From NCBI RefSeq assembly GCF_023611925.1, contig NZ_CP091456.1, positions 1,461,001-1,525,000 on the forward strand: DNA of 64,000 bases, given 5' to 3'. A program made the translations under genes and the position numbers. Shown here piece after piece: positions 20,233 through 30,388 of the stretch. Every line of letters starts with the position of its first letter. Position 1 is the first letter of the stretch. The notes beneath the pieces were generated by a model that was not told where the DNA came from, made no database searches, and saw nothing but the letters and a program-made list of their open reading frames with translations. The DNA comes from Avibacterium sp. 20-132. Its GTDB lineage: Bacteria > Pseudomonadota > Gammaproteobacteria > Enterobacterales > Pasteurellaceae.

Positions 20233-21540
20233 ATGTTTGAACCAGTGGATTATGATCTTGGTGATATGAACGGCGCACTTATTAAAGTCGTTGGCGTTGG
20301 CGGTGGTGGCGGTAACGCTGTGGATCATATGGTTGCTAATATGATAAAAAACGATATTGGCGGCACATTAGTGGGGGCTGATGAATTAGCTTTCCCAACT
20401 GCAAATGACGAACACGATAGAATTATTTTCTATGCGGTAAATACTGATGCACAAGCCTTGCGTAAAAGCAAAGTACAACAAACCGTTCAAATTGGTGGTT
20501 CAACAACCAAAGGACTGGGAGCAGGTGCTAATCCAAATGTTGGTCGTAAAGCCGCAGAAGATGATCAAGAGGCGATTCGTGCAATGCTTGAAGGGGCGGA
20601 TATGGTATTTATTGCCGCAGGTATGGGCGGTGGTACAGGAACAGGTGCCGCTCCAATTGTTGCGCAAATCGCAAAAGACTTGGGTATCCTTACTGTTGCT
20701 GTAGTAACCAAGCCTTTCGCATTCGAAGGTCCAAAGCGTATGCAATTTGCCGAAATGGGAATTAAAGAGCTTTCTAAACACGTTGATTCTTTGATTATCA
20801 TTCCAAATGAAAAATTATTAAAAGTATTAGGTAAAAACATCAGTTTAGTAAATGCCTTTGCTGCTGCAAATGATATTCTCCGTAATGCAGTAACGGGTAT
20901 TTCCGATATGATTACTTCTCCCGGCTTAATTAACGTGGACTTTGCAGACGTTCGTACCGTAATGTCTGAAATGGGGCGCGCGATGATGGGATCTGGTGTG
21001 GTTGAAGGTGAAGCGGGTGATGGACGTGCAGAGAAAGCTGCACAGGAAGCGGTTGCTAGCCCATTATTGGAAGATGTGGATTTATCTGGGGCAAGAGGCG
21101 TGTTAGTTAATGTCACTGCTGGATTTGATTTAACCTTAGATGAATTTACCATAGTGGGGGATACGATTAAAGCCTTTGCATCAGAAGAGGCAACGGTTGT
21201 GGTAGGAACAACGTTAGTACCAGATATGTCGAATGAAATCCGTGTAACCATTGTCGCAACGGGGATTGGTGATATTGATGCACCAGATATTAAAATTGCA
21301 CCACGTACCGTACCATTAGGTCAGCCAATGCAAAAAGTTAATCAAGAACCATTTGGACAACAGCAAGCAACAGGCTATCAGACGCATAATTCACAAGTGG
21401 GGCAAATGCCAAATCGTCCTGCTGATTTAACACATAGAAATATTTTAGATACGCCAATTACTGATCGTTTAAATTCACTTAAAAGAGAAGAAGGCTTAGT
21501 GAATGCGAACAGTTTTATGCGTAAACCGGAAGATAAATAA
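20233..21540 (+). CDS. ftsZ: Cell division GTPase FtsZ
   Basis: Tubulin-like GTPase that forms the Z ring. At 435 aa it is longer than E. coli FtsZ (383). It has the T1 loop [10 protein letters not shown] (21-30), T3 GAGANPNVG (97-104), the tubulin signature GGGTGTG (132-138) and the catalytic T7 loop NVDFADV (234-240). Between helix H1 and strand S2, roughly residues 40-63, there is an extra acidic segment of about 25 residues absent in E. coli. As I recall, H. influenzae FtsZ also has one here. The C-terminal linker is short and Gln/Asn-rich and ends in [10 protein letters not shown], a divergent form of the FtsA/ZipA-binding tail. Start ATG follows CGGAGAATAACT. Confidence 0.97.
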   Translation: MFEPVDYDLGDMNGALIKVVGVGGGGGNAVDHMVANMIKNDIGGTLVGADELAFPTANDEHDRIIFYAVNTDAQALRKSKVQQTVQIGGSTTKGLGAGANPNVGRKAAEDDQEAIRAMLEGADMVFIAAGMGGGTGTGAAPIVAQIAKDLGILTVAVVTKPFAFEGPKRMQFAEMGIKELSKHVDSLIIIPNEKLLKVLGKNISLVNAFAAANDILRNAVTGISDMITSPGLINVDFADVRTVMSEMGRAMMGSGVVEGEAGDGRAEKAAQEAVASPLLEDVDLSGARGVLVNVTAGFDLTLDEFTIVGDTIKAFASEEATVVVGTTLVPDMSNEIRVTIVATGIGDIDAPDIKIAPRTVPLGQPMQKVNQEPFGQQQATGYQTHNSQVGQMPNRPADLTHRNILDTPITDRLNSLKREEGLVNANSFMRKPEDK

Positions 21541-21582
21541 AGGAATAAATCTTATTGTTATTCAATGGATTTAGGAAATATT

Positions 21583-22500
21583 ATGATTAAACAAAGAACC
21601 TTAAAACAAAGTATTAAAGTAACGGGTGTTGGGTTACATAGTGGAAACAAAGTCACACTAACTTTACGCCCAGCAATGGCAAATACCGGTGTTATTTATT
21701 GCCGTACGGATTTAAATCCGCCAGTAACTTTCCCTGCCAACGCCAATGCAGTGCGTGATACGATGCTTTGTACCTGCTTGATAAATGAAGAAGGAATTAG
21801 AATTTCCACGGTTGAGCATTTAAATGCCGCATTAGCAGGATTAGGGATTGATAATGTGATTATTGAGGTGGACGCACCTGAGATTCCAATTATGGACGGT
21901 AGTGCTAGCCCATTTATTTATCTTTTATTAGATGCTGGTATTGAAGAACAAAATGCCGCGAAAAAATTTATTCGCGTGAAAAAGCCAATTCGCGTAGAAG
22001 ATGGTGATAAATGGGCAGAATTTAAACCTTATAATGGTTTCCGTCTGGATTTCACCATTGATTTTAATCATCCAGCGATTAGCAAAGATGTGCGTAATTA
22101 TGTGATGGATTTTTCAGCTCAAGCATTCGTGCAACAGATTAGCCGTGCAAGAACCTTTGGTTTTATGAAAGACATCGAATATTTACAATCACAAGGTTTA
22201 GCACTCGGTGGTAGCCTAGATAACGCGATCGTGCTTGATGATTATCGCATTTTAAATGAAGATGGTTTACGTTTTAAAGATGAACTCGTTCGTCATAAAA
22301 TGTTAGATGCGATTGGTGATTTATATATGTGTGGTTATAACATCATTGGCGATTTCAAAGCCTATAAATCAGGACACGGTTTAAATAATAAATTATTAAG
22401 AGCCTTGCTTGAAGATCAAGAGGCGTGGGAGTTTGTTACCTTTGAAGATAAACAGCAAGTACCACAAGGTTATCTCGCACCAAATCAAGTATTTATCTAA
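21583..22500 (+). CDS. lpxC: UDP-3-O-acyl-GlcNAc deacetylase LpxC
   Basis: Zinc deacetylase for the committed step of lipid A synthesis. Starting at ATG 21583 (TAGGAAA upstream) gives 305 aa, the E. coli length, beginning [10 protein letters not shown]. An in-frame ATG at 21565 would add six residues. Zinc and catalytic motifs present: [32 protein letters not shown], and the late [13 protein letters not shown]. It is the last dcw gene and is followed by a strong terminator. Confidence 0.97.
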   Translation: MIKQRTLKQSIKVTGVGLHSGNKVTLTLRPAMANTGVIYCRTDLNPPVTFPANANAVRDTMLCTCLINEEGIRISTVEHLNAALAGLGIDNVIIEVDAPEIPIMDGSASPFIYLLLDAGIEEQNAAKKFIRVKKPIRVEDGDKWAEFKPYNGFRLDFTIDFNHPAISKDVRNYVMDFSAQAFVQQISRARTFGFMKDIEYLQSQGLALGGSLDNAIVLDDYRILNEDGLRFKDELVRHKMLDAIGDLYMCGYNIIGDFKAYKSGHGLNNKLLRALLEDQEAWEFVTFEDKQQVPQGYLAPNQVFI

Positions 22501-22511
22501 ATATTAAAAGG

Positions 22512-22547
22512 AATAAAGCCATATTGAAAAATATGGCTTTATTTTTT
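22512..22547 (+). terminator. Terminator of the dcw cluster
   Basis: A perfect 14-pair stem (22512-22525 with 22530-22543) closed by a GAAA tetraloop, running into a T-tract. It lies 12 bases after lpxC and is followed by an uptake signal at 22548-22556 (ACCGCACTT). It also faces the convergent LysR gene. Confidence 0.9.
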
Positions 22548-22562
22548 ACCGCACTTTTTATT

Positions 22563-23483
22563 TTATTTGCTTTTTTTCATTTCTATCTGATGGACAATAC
22601 TTTTTAAAATAGTACTTAATTTTTCAAAAACAAATAATACTCGCTCACTCACCACACTTTGATAAGGTCGATATAAATAAAGTTGCCATTTTTGTTTTTC
22701 TATTTCAGGGAAAAGCTCTACTAATTTTCCTTGCTCAATATAAGGTTGGCATAAAATATCAATTAACTGCGAGCAAGTGCGTCCAACTAAGGCAGATTGT
22801 AATTCACTATACATATCAGAAGCCAAAAATTTTGGGTGGGTTGGAATAAAATGTTGTTGAGAGTTAATTTGCCAGTGCCAAATACGTTTAAGTTTGGGGT
22901 TGATCAAACCGCTGAGTGGATAGTTTAATGCAAGATCTTGCAGATTTTCAGGTGTTCCTAAACGCTGTAATAATTTTGGCGAAGCGACAATTTTTTCTTG
23001 TATAGTAAAGATGTGATGAGCAATCCAATCTTGTTCTGGTTCAAGGCATACGCGCAACCCAATATCAATTTGATCATCAATCGTTTTTAGCTTATCTAAG
23101 GATACACGCCAATCAATTACCAAATCAGGATAAGGCTCGAGGGCAAGCAATAATTCATACAAAAGTTGATCGTTATAAGGCATTGGTGGCAGGGTAATTC
23201 TCACAATGCCTTGCATTGCTTTATCATTAATTTTTTGTGAAGAAAACAATCGTTCGCTATCTGCTAATAATTGTTGTGCTTGAGGGAGAAATTGTTCGCC
23301 AAATTCTGTCAGTTTAATGCTACGTGTATTACGTTGAAATAAGGGTTCGCCTAGCAGATTTTCTAGCTCGGCTATTATGCGTGTTACCACTTGTGGCGAT
23401 ACGGCAAGCCGTTGTGCCGTTTCACGAAAATTTAAGGTTTCACTCGCGACACTAAAATAACGAAGCGCATCAAGTTTATTCAT
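22563..23483 (-). CDS. LysR-family transcriptional regulator
   Basis: 306-aa regulator if started at the ATG preceded by AAGGAATAAT (complement of 23481-23483). The frame is open 16 codons further upstream, but without a better RBS. The N-terminal winged HTH reads LRYFSVASETLNFRETAQRL and VSPQVVTRIIAELENLLGEPLFQRNTRSI. The rest is the periplasmic-binding-like effector domain. It is divergent from hchA with a 145-base shared intergenic region, so it probably controls hchA and perhaps the two oxidoreductase genes after it. The effector is unknown. Confidence 0.9.
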   Translation of the reverse strand: MNKLDALRYFSVASETLNFRETAQRLAVSPQVVTRIIAELENLLGEPLFQRNTRSIKLTEFGEQFLPQAQQLLADSERLFSSQKINDKAMQGIVRITLPPMPYNDQLLYELLLALEPYPDLVIDWRVSLDKLKTIDDQIDIGLRVCLEPEQDWIAHHIFTIQEKIVASPKLLQRLGTPENLQDLALNYPLSGLINPKLKRIWHWQINSQQHFIPTHPKFLASDMYSELQSALVGRTCSQLIDILCQPYIEQGKLVELFPEIEKQKWQLYLYRPYQSVVSERVLFVFEKLSTILKSIVHQIEMKKSK

Positions 23484-23628
23484 ATTATTCCTTTTTTGCG
23501 AATAGTCTATTCCAATTTTATTCCTTTTCAACCCAATTATCTAGGGGTAAAATGCACGCCAGAAAAAACGCTAAAACGGTTTTTCATTGTGAACTTTATA
23601 CAATATAAATACTTTTGGAGAGTAAATA
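23484..23628. promoter_or_regulatory. Divergent control region, LysR gene / hchA
   Basis: 145-base intergenic region between divergent genes, expected to hold both promoters and the LysR operator. TATACAAT near 23598-23605 and TAAAAT near 23552 could be -10 elements for hchA. I could not identify a convincing LysR box or matching -35, so this is a location rather than a mapped site. Confidence 0.35.
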
Positions 23629-24495
23629 ATGACAGATTTAAGTAAAAATCCAGTAGCAGATCGCGCTGAACACAATGCATTCTTCCCATCAGAATATTCT
23701 TTAACCCAATATACCAGCAAAAAAACGGACTTCGATGGCTTCAAATTCGATAAACCATATACGGGCGGTAAACACAAAGTATTAATGATTGGTACTGATG
23801 AGCGCTATATTGAAATGCAAAACGGCAAATTATTCTCAACAGGTAACCACCCCGTTGAAATGTTATTACCGATGTTGCATATGCACCACGCTGGTTTTGA
23901 AATTGATGTGGCAACGTTATCAGGTAACCCTGTGAAATTAGAAATTTGGGCAATGCCAGAAGAAGATAAAGCCGTTATGGATTTATATAATCAATATTTG
24001 CCAAAATTAGTAAATCCAAAAAAATTAGAAGAGATTTTACCTGAGGTATTGGCTGAAAATTCACCTTATATCGCCGTATTTATTCCGGGAGGTCACGGTG
24101 TATTAGCTGGGGTGCCACACAGTAAAGAGGTGAAGAAAGTATTAGATTGGGCATTAGCGAAAGATAAACACGTGATTACTTTATGTCACGGACCAGCTTC
24201 TTTGTTAGCAGCAGGTGTCGGCGAAAAAGCAGAAGATTTTCCATTTAAAGGCTATGAGCTTTGTGTTTTCCCTGATGCATTAGATGAAGGTGCAAACCAA
24301 GCAATTGGTTATATGCCGGGTAAATTACAATGGTTAGTGGGTGAAAATTTAGCTAAATTAGGTGTGAAAATTATGAATGAAGGCATCACAGGACAAGTTC
24401 ATAAAGATCGTAAATTGCTTACTGGTGATAGCCCATTGGCATCAAATAATTTAGGGATTTTAGCTGCTGATGAATTATTGAAAGCAGTGAAATAA
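23629..24495 (+). CDS. hchA: Glyoxalase III / Hsp31 protein HchA (DJ-1/PfpI family)
   Basis: 288-aa DJ-1 superfamily protein very like E. coli HchA: it shares [10 protein letters not shown] at the N-terminus, [14 protein letters not shown], and the C-terminal [16 protein letters not shown]. The nucleophile Cys186 lies in the elbow motif LCHGPAS and Glu77 in NHPVE matches the E. coli catalytic or metal site. E. coli HchA converts methylglyoxal to D-lactate without glutathione and also acts as a chaperone and protein deglycase. RBS TTTGGAGAG. It is divergent from the LysR gene. Confidence 0.93.
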   Translation: MTDLSKNPVADRAEHNAFFPSEYSLTQYTSKKTDFDGFKFDKPYTGGKHKVLMIGTDERYIEMQNGKLFSTGNHPVEMLLPMLHMHHAGFEIDVATLSGNPVKLEIWAMPEEDKAVMDLYNQYLPKLVNPKKLEEILPEVLAENSPYIAVFIPGGHGVLAGVPHSKEVKKVLDWALAKDKHVITLCHGPASLLAAGVGEKAEDFPFKGYELCVFPDALDEGANQAIGYMPGKLQWLVGENLAKLGVKIMNEGITGQVHKDRKLLTGDSPLASNNLGILAADELLKAVK

Positions 24496-24501
24496 TTTTT
24501 A

Positions 24502-24546
24502 AAAGAGCGGTGTAAAAATTGAGGAAATTTTCACCGCTCTTTTTCT
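24502..24546 (+). terminator. Terminator after hchA
   Basis: AAAGAGCGGTG pairs with CACCGCTCTTT across a 19-base AT-rich loop, followed by TTTTC. The stem resembles but does not match the uptake signal (GAGCGGT instead of GTGCGGT). It separates hchA from the oxidoreductase pair. Confidence 0.8.
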
Positions 24547-24589
24547 ATTTCTGTTTTATCAATAAATTAAGCCAAACAAAGGAACGATA

Positions 24590-25339
24590 ATGAACAACAA
24601 CATTCAAGATAAAGTCGTATTAATTACAGGTGCATCAAGTGGCTTAGGTGAGGAAACGGCTCGCCATCTAGCCGCTTTAGGTGCGAAAGTAGTTTTAGGT
24701 GCAAGACGCTTAGAACGCTTACAAAAGTTAGCAACGCACATTAAACAACAAGGTGGACAAGCTGTTGTGGTGCAAATGGATGTATCAAAACGTGAAGAGG
24801 TAGAAAAACTAGCACAAACCGCATTACAGGAATTTGGTCGTATTGATGTGCTAATTAACAACGCAGGTATTATGCCGGGAGCGGTAATGAGTGCGTTAAA
24901 AGTGGATGAATGGGATCGAATGATTGATGTCAATATTAAAGGCGTACTCTATGGTATTGCCGCTGTGTTACCGACAATGTTAAGCCAGAATGCGGGGCAT
25001 ATTATCAATTTATCCTCAGTCGCGGGCTTGAAAGTATCATCAGGTGGCGGCACAGTATATAGTGCAACAAAATTTGCGGTGAAAGCCATTAGCGAAGGTT
25101 TGCGTGCTGAAATGGCGGGGCATAATATTCGTGTTACCACCCTTTACCCCGGTGCGATTGAAAGTGAGCTAAAATTCAGCAGTAGTGACCCTGAGTCTCG
25201 TGAGCGTGTACAAAAATTTTATGCTGCTCACGAAATTCCTGCTAGTTCTATTGCGCGAGCCATTGCTTATGCGGTGGAACAGCCAGATAATGTGGCGGTG
25301 AATGAAATTACTGTTCGCCCCACTGTACAGGAGTTCTAA
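24590..25339 (+). CDS. SDR-family NAD(P)-dependent oxidoreductase
   Basis: Classical short-chain dehydrogenase/reductase of 249 aa. It has the cofactor loop TGASSGLG at residues 13-20, NNAG at 90-93, and catalytic Ser near 142, Tyr157 and Lys161 in YSATK. An Arg-rich segment after strand 2 (GARRLERL) suggests NADP preference. It resembles the E. coli YdfG type and the broad-specificity SDRs. The substrate cannot be told from sequence. It is followed 15 bases later by a quinone oxidoreductase, probably one transcript. Confidence 0.9.
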   Translation: MNNNIQDKVVLITGASSGLGEETARHLAALGAKVVLGARRLERLQKLATHIKQQGGQAVVVQMDVSKREEVEKLAQTALQEFGRIDVLINNAGIMPGAVMSALKVDEWDRMIDVNIKGVLYGIAAVLPTMLSQNAGHIINLSSVAGLKVSSGGGTVYSATKFAVKAISEGLRAEMAGHNIRVTTLYPGAIESELKFSSSDPESRERVQKFYAAHEIPASSIARAIAYAVEQPDNVAVNEITVRPTVQEF

Positions 25340-25354
25340 ATTAAGGAATAAAGG

Positions 25355-26350
25355 ATGACAATGCAACAAATTGCGATGCGAGAAGCGGGAGCACCCGACG
25401 TTTTATTTATTCAACAAGCTACCATTCCAACACCACGAGCGGGTGAACTGTTAGTGAAAGTGGCTTACGCTGGGGTAAATCGCCCTGATATTATGCAGCG
25501 TCAAGGATTGTACCCAATGCCGAAAGGGGTAACCCCCATTATGGGGTTAGAGCTTTCAGGTACGGTCGTTGCCATTGGCGAAGGCGTAAGTGGATTTCAG
25601 CTAGGTGATAAGATTTGTGCCTTAACTGATGGCGGCGCTTATGCGGAATATTGTCTCGTACCAGCCAGTCAAGCTTTGCCTATTCCGAAAAATTATTCTT
25701 TAGTAGAGGCGGCTGCTTTGCCTGAAACATTGTTTACTGTATGGGTAAATTTATTTATGCAACAACAGGTTAAAGCTGGAGAACACTTATTGGTTCACGG
25801 TGGGACAAGTGGTATTGGCTTAACTGCCTTAGCGATTGCCAAAAGTCTTGGTATCAAAACCTACGCAACCGTAGGTAATACAGAAAAATGTACTATTGTT
25901 GAACAATACGGTGCGGTTGCGATTAATTATAAAACGCAAGATTTTGCAGAAGTCATCAAACAGGCAGGCGGTGTTGATGCTATTTTAGATGTGGTTGGTG
26001 CCAGTTATTTCCAACGCAATTTAGATTGCTTAAAACAAAATGGCAGATTATTTTTGATCGGCTTTATGGGCGGAGCAGTGGCATCAAACGTGGATTTATT
26101 GCAAATCGCGTTAAAGCGTGTCCATATTACAGGTTCAACAATGCGTAGTCGCACCAAGGAAGAAAAAGCTGAAATCGCACAATCGTTAAAAGAGAATGTG
26201 TGGCATCAATTAGAAAACGAGCAAATTGGCAAACCCATTATTCATCAATTGTTTGATTTTAAAGAGGTTAAACAGGCACACCAAGAAATGGATAAAGGAA
26301 CGCATATTGGCAAGATAATGCTTGCATTTGATAAAACGCAAACTATTTAA
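25355..26350 (+). CDS. NAD(P)H quinone oxidoreductase, zinc-independent MDR
   Basis: 331-aa medium-chain reductase of the quinone oxidoreductase (QOR/PIG3) type. The N-terminal GroES-like part contains YAGVNRPDIMQRQGLYP and the cofactor fold contains HGGTSGIGLTALAIAKSLG. The structural and catalytic zinc cysteines of alcohol dehydrogenases are absent. Such enzymes reduce quinones or enones with NADPH. Start ATG 25355; a second ATG two codons later is equally possible. With hchA and the SDR it makes a set suited to detoxifying reactive carbonyls (inference). Confidence 0.9.
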   Translation: MTMQQIAMREAGAPDVLFIQQATIPTPRAGELLVKVAYAGVNRPDIMQRQGLYPMPKGVTPIMGLELSGTVVAIGEGVSGFQLGDKICALTDGGAYAEYCLVPASQALPIPKNYSLVEAAALPETLFTVWVNLFMQQQVKAGEHLLVHGGTSGIGLTALAIAKSLGIKTYATVGNTEKCTIVEQYGAVAINYKTQDFAEVIKQAGGVDAILDVVGASYFQRNLDCLKQNGRLFLIGFMGGAVASNVDLLQIALKRVHITGSTMRSRTKEEKAEIAQSLKENVWHQLENEQIGKPIIHQLFDFKEVKQAHQEMDKGTHIGKIMLAFDKTQTI

Positions 26351-26360
26351 CTATAAAATA

Positions 26361-26417
26361 AAGTGCGGTGAAAATGATTTAGTTTTTTTGTGTAAAAAGC
26401 ACCGCACTTCTTTTTTC
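26361..26417. terminator. Terminator built from inverted uptake signals
   Basis: AAGTGCGGTG (26361-26370) and CACCGCACTT (26400-26409) face each other across a 29-base loop and are followed by CTTTTTT. A pair of inverted uptake signals acting as a transcription terminator is a well-known arrangement in Haemophilus. Confidence 0.82.
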
Positions 26418-26559
26418 TGACTTTTAATATTAATTCATTAGTGTTAACCCTTATTCATTAAAAAGCCTCATTATTTCCTTATGATTAATACGATATTCAT
26501 TTGATCTCCTTAACAATCTTGTTTATCCTACCTCCATTCCCCATAACCGAGAGAATAAA

Positions 26560-27723
26560 ATGGCATTGGATTTAGCAGAAATCAGACAACAGATCACTCA
26601 AATTGACCGCAGTTTATTAAAACTGCTTTCGGAACGTCATCGTTTAGCTTATGATGTTGTGCGTAGTAAGGAAATCACACAAAAAGCGTTGCGTGATGTA
26701 GAACGTGAACAGCAATTATTACAAGAGCTGATTCAGTTTGCAGAAACACAAAATTATCAGCTTGATCCGCAATATATTACGCAAATTTTCCAAAAAATTA
26801 TTGAAGATTCTGTACTCACTCAACAAGCTTATCTACAAAAGAAACTCAATGAACAGCGTGAGCAAAATAGCCATATTGCATTCTTAGGCAAACGCGGTTC
26901 TTATTCTCACCTTGCGGCGCGTAGTTACGCAACACGCTATCAAAAGCCATTTATTGAACTAAGTTGTAGTTCTTTTGAGCAAGTCTTTGAAAAAGTGCAA
27001 AATGGCGAGGCGGATTACGGCATTTTACCGCTAGAGAACACCACATCAGGCTCAATTAATGAAGTTTACGATTTATTGCAACATACGGATCTTTCTTTAA
27101 TCGGAGAATTAGCGTATCCGATAAAACATTGTGTATTAGCCACAGAGCAGGGGGAATTAAGTCAAATTGACACGTTATACAGCCACCCGCAAGTCATTCA
27201 ACAATGTAGTCAATTTATTCGTCGCCTTGACCGTGTGCATATTGAATATTGCGAAAGTAGCTCTCACGCAATGCAGCTTGTAGCGAGCCTGAACAAGCCA
27301 AATATTGCTGCGTTAGGTAATGAAGATGGCGGTCATCTGTACGGCTTGCGTGTACTCAAAAACAACATTGCCAACCAAGAAAATAACATTACAAGGTTTA
27401 TTGTATTAGCGAAAGCACCTGTTGCGGTATCGCCTCAAATTCAGGCAAAAACCTTATTGCTGATGACAACCAATAAACGACAAGCGGGGTCATTGGTGGA
27501 CGCGTTATTGGTATTTAAAAAGCACAATATTAATATGACGAAGTTAGAATCTCGTCCGATTTATGGTCAGCCTTGGGATGAAATGTTCTATTTGGAAATT
27601 GATGCGAATATCCATAATCCTGCCGTACAACAAGCGCTAGAGGAGTTAAGAGAATACAGTAATTATCTTAAAATACTCGGCTGCTACCCAAGTGAGATTG
27701 TAAAGCCGGTGGAAGTCAATTAA
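26560..27723 (+). CDS. pheA: Chorismate mutase / prephenate dehydratase PheA
   Basis: Bifunctional enzyme converting chorismate to prephenate and then phenylpyruvate in phenylalanine synthesis. It is 387 aa (E. coli 386). The order is an AroQ chorismate mutase domain (about residues 1-90, [21 protein letters not shown]), a prephenate dehydratase domain ([15 protein letters not shown], and [18 protein letters not shown]) and a C-terminal ACT domain with the [17 protein letters not shown] region for phenylalanine feedback. No phenylalanine-rich leader peptide was seen upstream, unlike E. coli. Confidence 0.96.
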   Translation: MALDLAEIRQQITQIDRSLLKLLSERHRLAYDVVRSKEITQKALRDVEREQQLLQELIQFAETQNYQLDPQYITQIFQKIIEDSVLTQQAYLQKKLNEQREQNSHIAFLGKRGSYSHLAARSYATRYQKPFIELSCSSFEQVFEKVQNGEADYGILPLENTTSGSINEVYDLLQHTDLSLIGELAYPIKHCVLATEQGELSQIDTLYSHPQVIQQCSQFIRRLDRVHIEYCESSSHAMQLVASLNKPNIAALGNEDGGHLYGLRVLKNNIANQENNITRFIVLAKAPVAVSPQIQAKTLLLMTTNKRQAGSLVDALLVFKKHNINMTKLESRPIYGQPWDEMFYLEIDANIHNPAVQQALEELREYSNYLKILGCYPSEIVKPVEVN

Positions 27724-27744
27724 ACGGGTAAGATGTGTAAATTT

Positions 27745-27788
27745 AAGTGCGGTGGAAAAATCGAAAAATTTCCACCGCACTTCTTTTT
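27745..27788. terminator. Bidirectional USS-pair terminator, pheA / permease
   Basis: A 14-pair stem (27745-27758 with 27769-27782) contains an uptake signal in each arm. T-tracts on both strands let it serve the convergent pheA and permease genes. Confidence 0.88.
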
Positions 27789-27797
27789 AGTGAGAGA

Positions 27798-29111
27798 TTA
27801 AATATTCCAGCCACCTAAATAGAAGGCTAATAATGCCACGGCGATTAATACCGTACCGATATTCAGTTTTTTCACTTCACCGCTGATAATTCGTCCGATC
27901 ACCAGTGTGGCAAAACCTAGCATAATGCCTGTTACGATATTTGCAGTTAGTACAATAAATACCGCACAAACTAAACCGCTCATCGCACCAATAAAATCAG
28001 AAAAATCTAATTTGTTTACGTTGCTTAACATTAGCAAGCCGACATACATTAACGCAGGTGCCGTGGCGTAGCTAGGCACAAGGCTGGCAAGGGGTTGGAA
28101 AAAGAGCATTAAAAGGAATAAGAGACCCACAACAATCGCACTGATCCCTGTTTTACCGCCCGCTGCGGTACCAGCGGCGGATTCAATATATACCGCTGCT
28201 GGCGCTGTTCCAAATAAGCCTGAAAATAAGCTACTCACTGAATCTGAAGTGAGGGCTTTGCCGCCATTGATGATTTGCCCGTCTTTATCTAACAAGTTTG
28301 CTTGCCCTGCTACGGCACGGATTGTGCCAGTGGCATCAAAAACGGCGGTCATTACTAAGGCAAAAACAACGGGCAAGATCGCAGGTTGTAATGCGCCCAT
28401 TAAATCCAGCTCAAGGAATAAGGATTGTTCACCAAAAGTGGGGATTTTGAATAATTCACCACTAAATTTTACATTTGGATCAATCACTAAACCGATAAGC
28501 GTGATAGCAATAATTACCCACAAAATGCCGCCTTTGATTTGCATTTTTTCTAAGCCGATGATTGCCGCTAACCCCGCAAGGGAAATTAGCACAGGGAAGG
28601 TGGTGAAATCACCGAGTTTTACCGGCAAACCAGCTTGGTTGCCAACCACAATCCCCACGCCATTGGCTGCGATTAATAATAAAAATAAACCAATCCCAAT
28701 TCCCGCACCTTGCGCAATGCTTGCAGGCAAGTTGCGTAAAATCCACGCACGAATGCCTGTTGCAGAGATTAAGGTAAAAACAAGCCCCATAAAAAATACT
28801 GCACCCAGTGCAACAGGAACGCTCACGCCTTGCCCTAGTACAAGGCTGAATGCCGTAAAGGCGGTTAATGAAATGGCGCAACCAATTGCCATTGGGGCGT
28901 TTGCCCATAAGCCAATCAGAATTGAGCCTAAGCCTGATACCAAGCAAGTGGCGATAAATACGCTTTCTGGTGGGAAGCCGGCGGCACTCAACATATTTGG
29001 TACTACAATCACGGAATACACCATTGCCAAGAAAGTGGTGAGACCAGCAATAATTTCTTGGCGTACCGTTGAGCCACGTTTGGTGATCTCAAAAAGTTTT
29101 TCTGCGAACAT
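27798..29111 (-). CDS. NCS2-family purine permease (AzgA-like)
   Basis: 437-aa polytopic inner-membrane protein of the AzgA-like nucleobase:cation symporter branch (E. coli AdeP/GhxP relatives). It begins [36 protein letters not shown], the family N-terminus. It also has [32 protein letters not shown] in the signature segment, and [24 protein letters not shown] sequence later. About 12-14 membrane spans. Adenine, guanine or hypoxanthine are the likely substrates. Start ATG lies after CGAAAGGAAATTT (complement). It is divergent from galE. Confidence 0.9.
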   Translation of the reverse strand: MFAEKLFEITKRGSTVRQEIIAGLTTFLAMVYSVIVVPNMLSAAGFPPESVFIATCLVSGLGSILIGLWANAPMAIGCAISLTAFTAFSLVLGQGVSVPVALGAVFFMGLVFTLISATGIRAWILRNLPASIAQGAGIGIGLFLLLIAANGVGIVVGNQAGLPVKLGDFTTFPVLISLAGLAAIIGLEKMQIKGGILWVIIAITLIGLVIDPNVKFSGELFKIPTFGEQSLFLELDLMGALQPAILPVVFALVMTAVFDATGTIRAVAGQANLLDKDGQIINGGKALTSDSVSSLFSGLFGTAPAAVYIESAAGTAAGGKTGISAIVVGLLFLLMLFFQPLASLVPSYATAPALMYVGLLMLSNVNKLDFSDFIGAMSGLVCAVFIVLTANIVTGIMLGFATLVIGRIISGEVKKLNIGTVLIAVALLAFYLGGWNI

Positions 29112-29239
29112 AAATTTCCTTTCGTTAATGAAGTTAAAATAAAAAGCCTTGTTGAAATAAAAATGGCGCTATTTTACAGAAAAGAAAAGAATAGTAAACG
29201 TTTGCTTGATAGAAAGTGCGGTGATTTTTGCGGAAGTTT

Positions 29240-29268
29240 TTGGGCTTGTTTTACAAATGGTTTATAAT
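29240..29268 (+). promoter_or_regulatory. Putative galE promoter
   Basis: A perfect -10 TATAAT at 29263-29268 lies 38 bases before the start codon. The hexamer 17 bases upstream (TTGGGC, 29240-29245) is a poor -35 match, so the -10 carries most of the support. Confidence 0.5.
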
Positions 29269-29305
29269 GCCGTCAAATAATACAAATAACCTAAGTGAGG
29301 AAAAA

Positions 29306-30322
29306 ATGGCGATTTTAGTCACTGGCGGTGCGGGCTACATTGGCTCTCATACTGTTGTAGAATTATTAAATGTGGGAAAAGACGTGGTGGTACTGGATAA
29401 TTTATCCAATTCTTCGGCGAAATCCTTGCAGCGTGTTGAGGAAATCACAGGCAAAGCGGTGAAATTCTATCAAGGCGATGTGTTAGATCGGGCAATGTTG
29501 CAGCAAATCTTTGCGGAGAATCACATTGACGCGGTGATTCATTTTGCTGGTTTGAAAGCAGTGGGCGAAAGCGTTCGTAAACCGATTGAATATTATATGA
29601 ATAATGTCACTGGCTCGTTAGTCTTAGTCGATGAAATGCGTAAGGCAGGTGTGTGGAATTTGGTCTTTAGCTCATCGGCAACCGTCTATGGCGATCCTGA
29701 AATTGTGCCAATCACCGAACAGTGCAAAGTAGGCGGCACAACCAATCCTTACGGCACATCCAAATTAATGGTGGAACAAATTTTAACGGATGTTGCTAAA
29801 GCAGAAGACAAATTTAGTTTTACTATTTTGCGTTATTTCAACCCAGTAGGGGCGCACCACAGCGGGCTAATTGGTGAAGATCCAACAGGTATTCCAAATA
29901 ATTTATTGCCTTATATTAGCCAAGTGGCAATTGGTAAATTACCGCAACTTTCTGTATTCGGTAGCGATTACGACACGCACGATGGCACAGGGGTACGCGA
30001 TTATATTCACGTTGTGGATCTTGCCGTTGGGCATTTGAAAGCCTTAGATCGTCACCAAAACGATGCAGGATTACACATCTATAACCTTGGTACAGGCACA
30101 GGTTATTCTGTGTTAGATATGGTGAATGCCTTTGAACAAGCCAATAATATTCACATTCCTTATCAGTTAGTGGCGCGCCGTCCGGGGGATATTGCGACTT
30201 GTTATTCCGATCCATCGCTTGCCGCAAAAGAATTAGGCTGGAAAGCAGAACGTGGCTTAACGGAAATGATGCAGGATACGTGGAATTGGCAGAAAAAGAA
30301 CCCTCAAGGGTACCGTGATTAA
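29306..30322 (+). CDS. galE: UDP-glucose 4-epimerase GalE
   Basis: Interconverts UDP-glucose and UDP-galactose, supplying galactose for lipooligosaccharide in Haemophilus. It is 338 aa from ATG 29306 (GTGAGG upstream), the E. coli length. NAD motif TGGAGYIGS at residues 6-14, catalytic Ser124, Tyr149 and Lys153 (NPYGTSK). The frame is open upstream to 29228, but that would add residues not found in the family. No gal operon genes adjoin it; ampG and adk follow, a neighbourhood I remember from H. influenzae. Confidence 0.96.
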   Translation: MAILVTGGAGYIGSHTVVELLNVGKDVVVLDNLSNSSAKSLQRVEEITGKAVKFYQGDVLDRAMLQQIFAENHIDAVIHFAGLKAVGESVRKPIEYYMNNVTGSLVLVDEMRKAGVWNLVFSSSATVYGDPEIVPITEQCKVGGTTNPYGTSKLMVEQILTDVAKAEDKFSFTILRYFNPVGAHHSGLIGEDPTGIPNNLLPYISQVAIGKLPQLSVFGSDYDTHDGTGVRDYIHVVDLAVGHLKALDRHQNDAGLHIYNLGTGTGYSVLDMVNAFEQANNIHIPYQLVARRPGDIATCYSDPSLAAKELGWKAERGLTEMMQDTWNWQKKNPQGYRD

Positions 30323-30333
30323 TCCTTAATATC

Positions 30334-30368
30334 ATTGTGCTGTAAGGAAACTTACAGCACAATTTGTT
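30334..30368 (+). terminator. Terminator after galE
   Basis: A 13-pair stem (30334-30346 with 30351-30363) closed by a GAAA loop, then TTGTTTG. The following U-tract is imperfect, so some read-through into ampG is possible. Confidence 0.78.
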
Positions 30369-30388
30369 TGAAAAATACCCCGCACTCG

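Noticed and set aside
20565..21251. 228-codon minus-strand ORF opposite ftsZ
   Set aside because: It lies wholly antisense to a strongly conserved ftsZ, has low-complexity Ser/Thr/Ala/Pro composition and no RBS; it is a coding shadow.
26418..26559. Phenylalanine leader peptide attenuator before pheA
   Set aside because: No short ORF rich in Phe codons or paired terminator/antiterminator hairpins were found in the gap.
28249..29142. 297-codon plus-strand ORF opposite the purine permease
   Set aside because: Antisense to a clear 12-14 span permease; the composition (Lys/Pro/Ile-rich) is that of a reverse-frame shadow.
29916..30362. 148-codon minus-strand ORF opposite galE
   Set aside because: Overlaps the conserved galE C-terminus and its terminator and has no recognisable domain.
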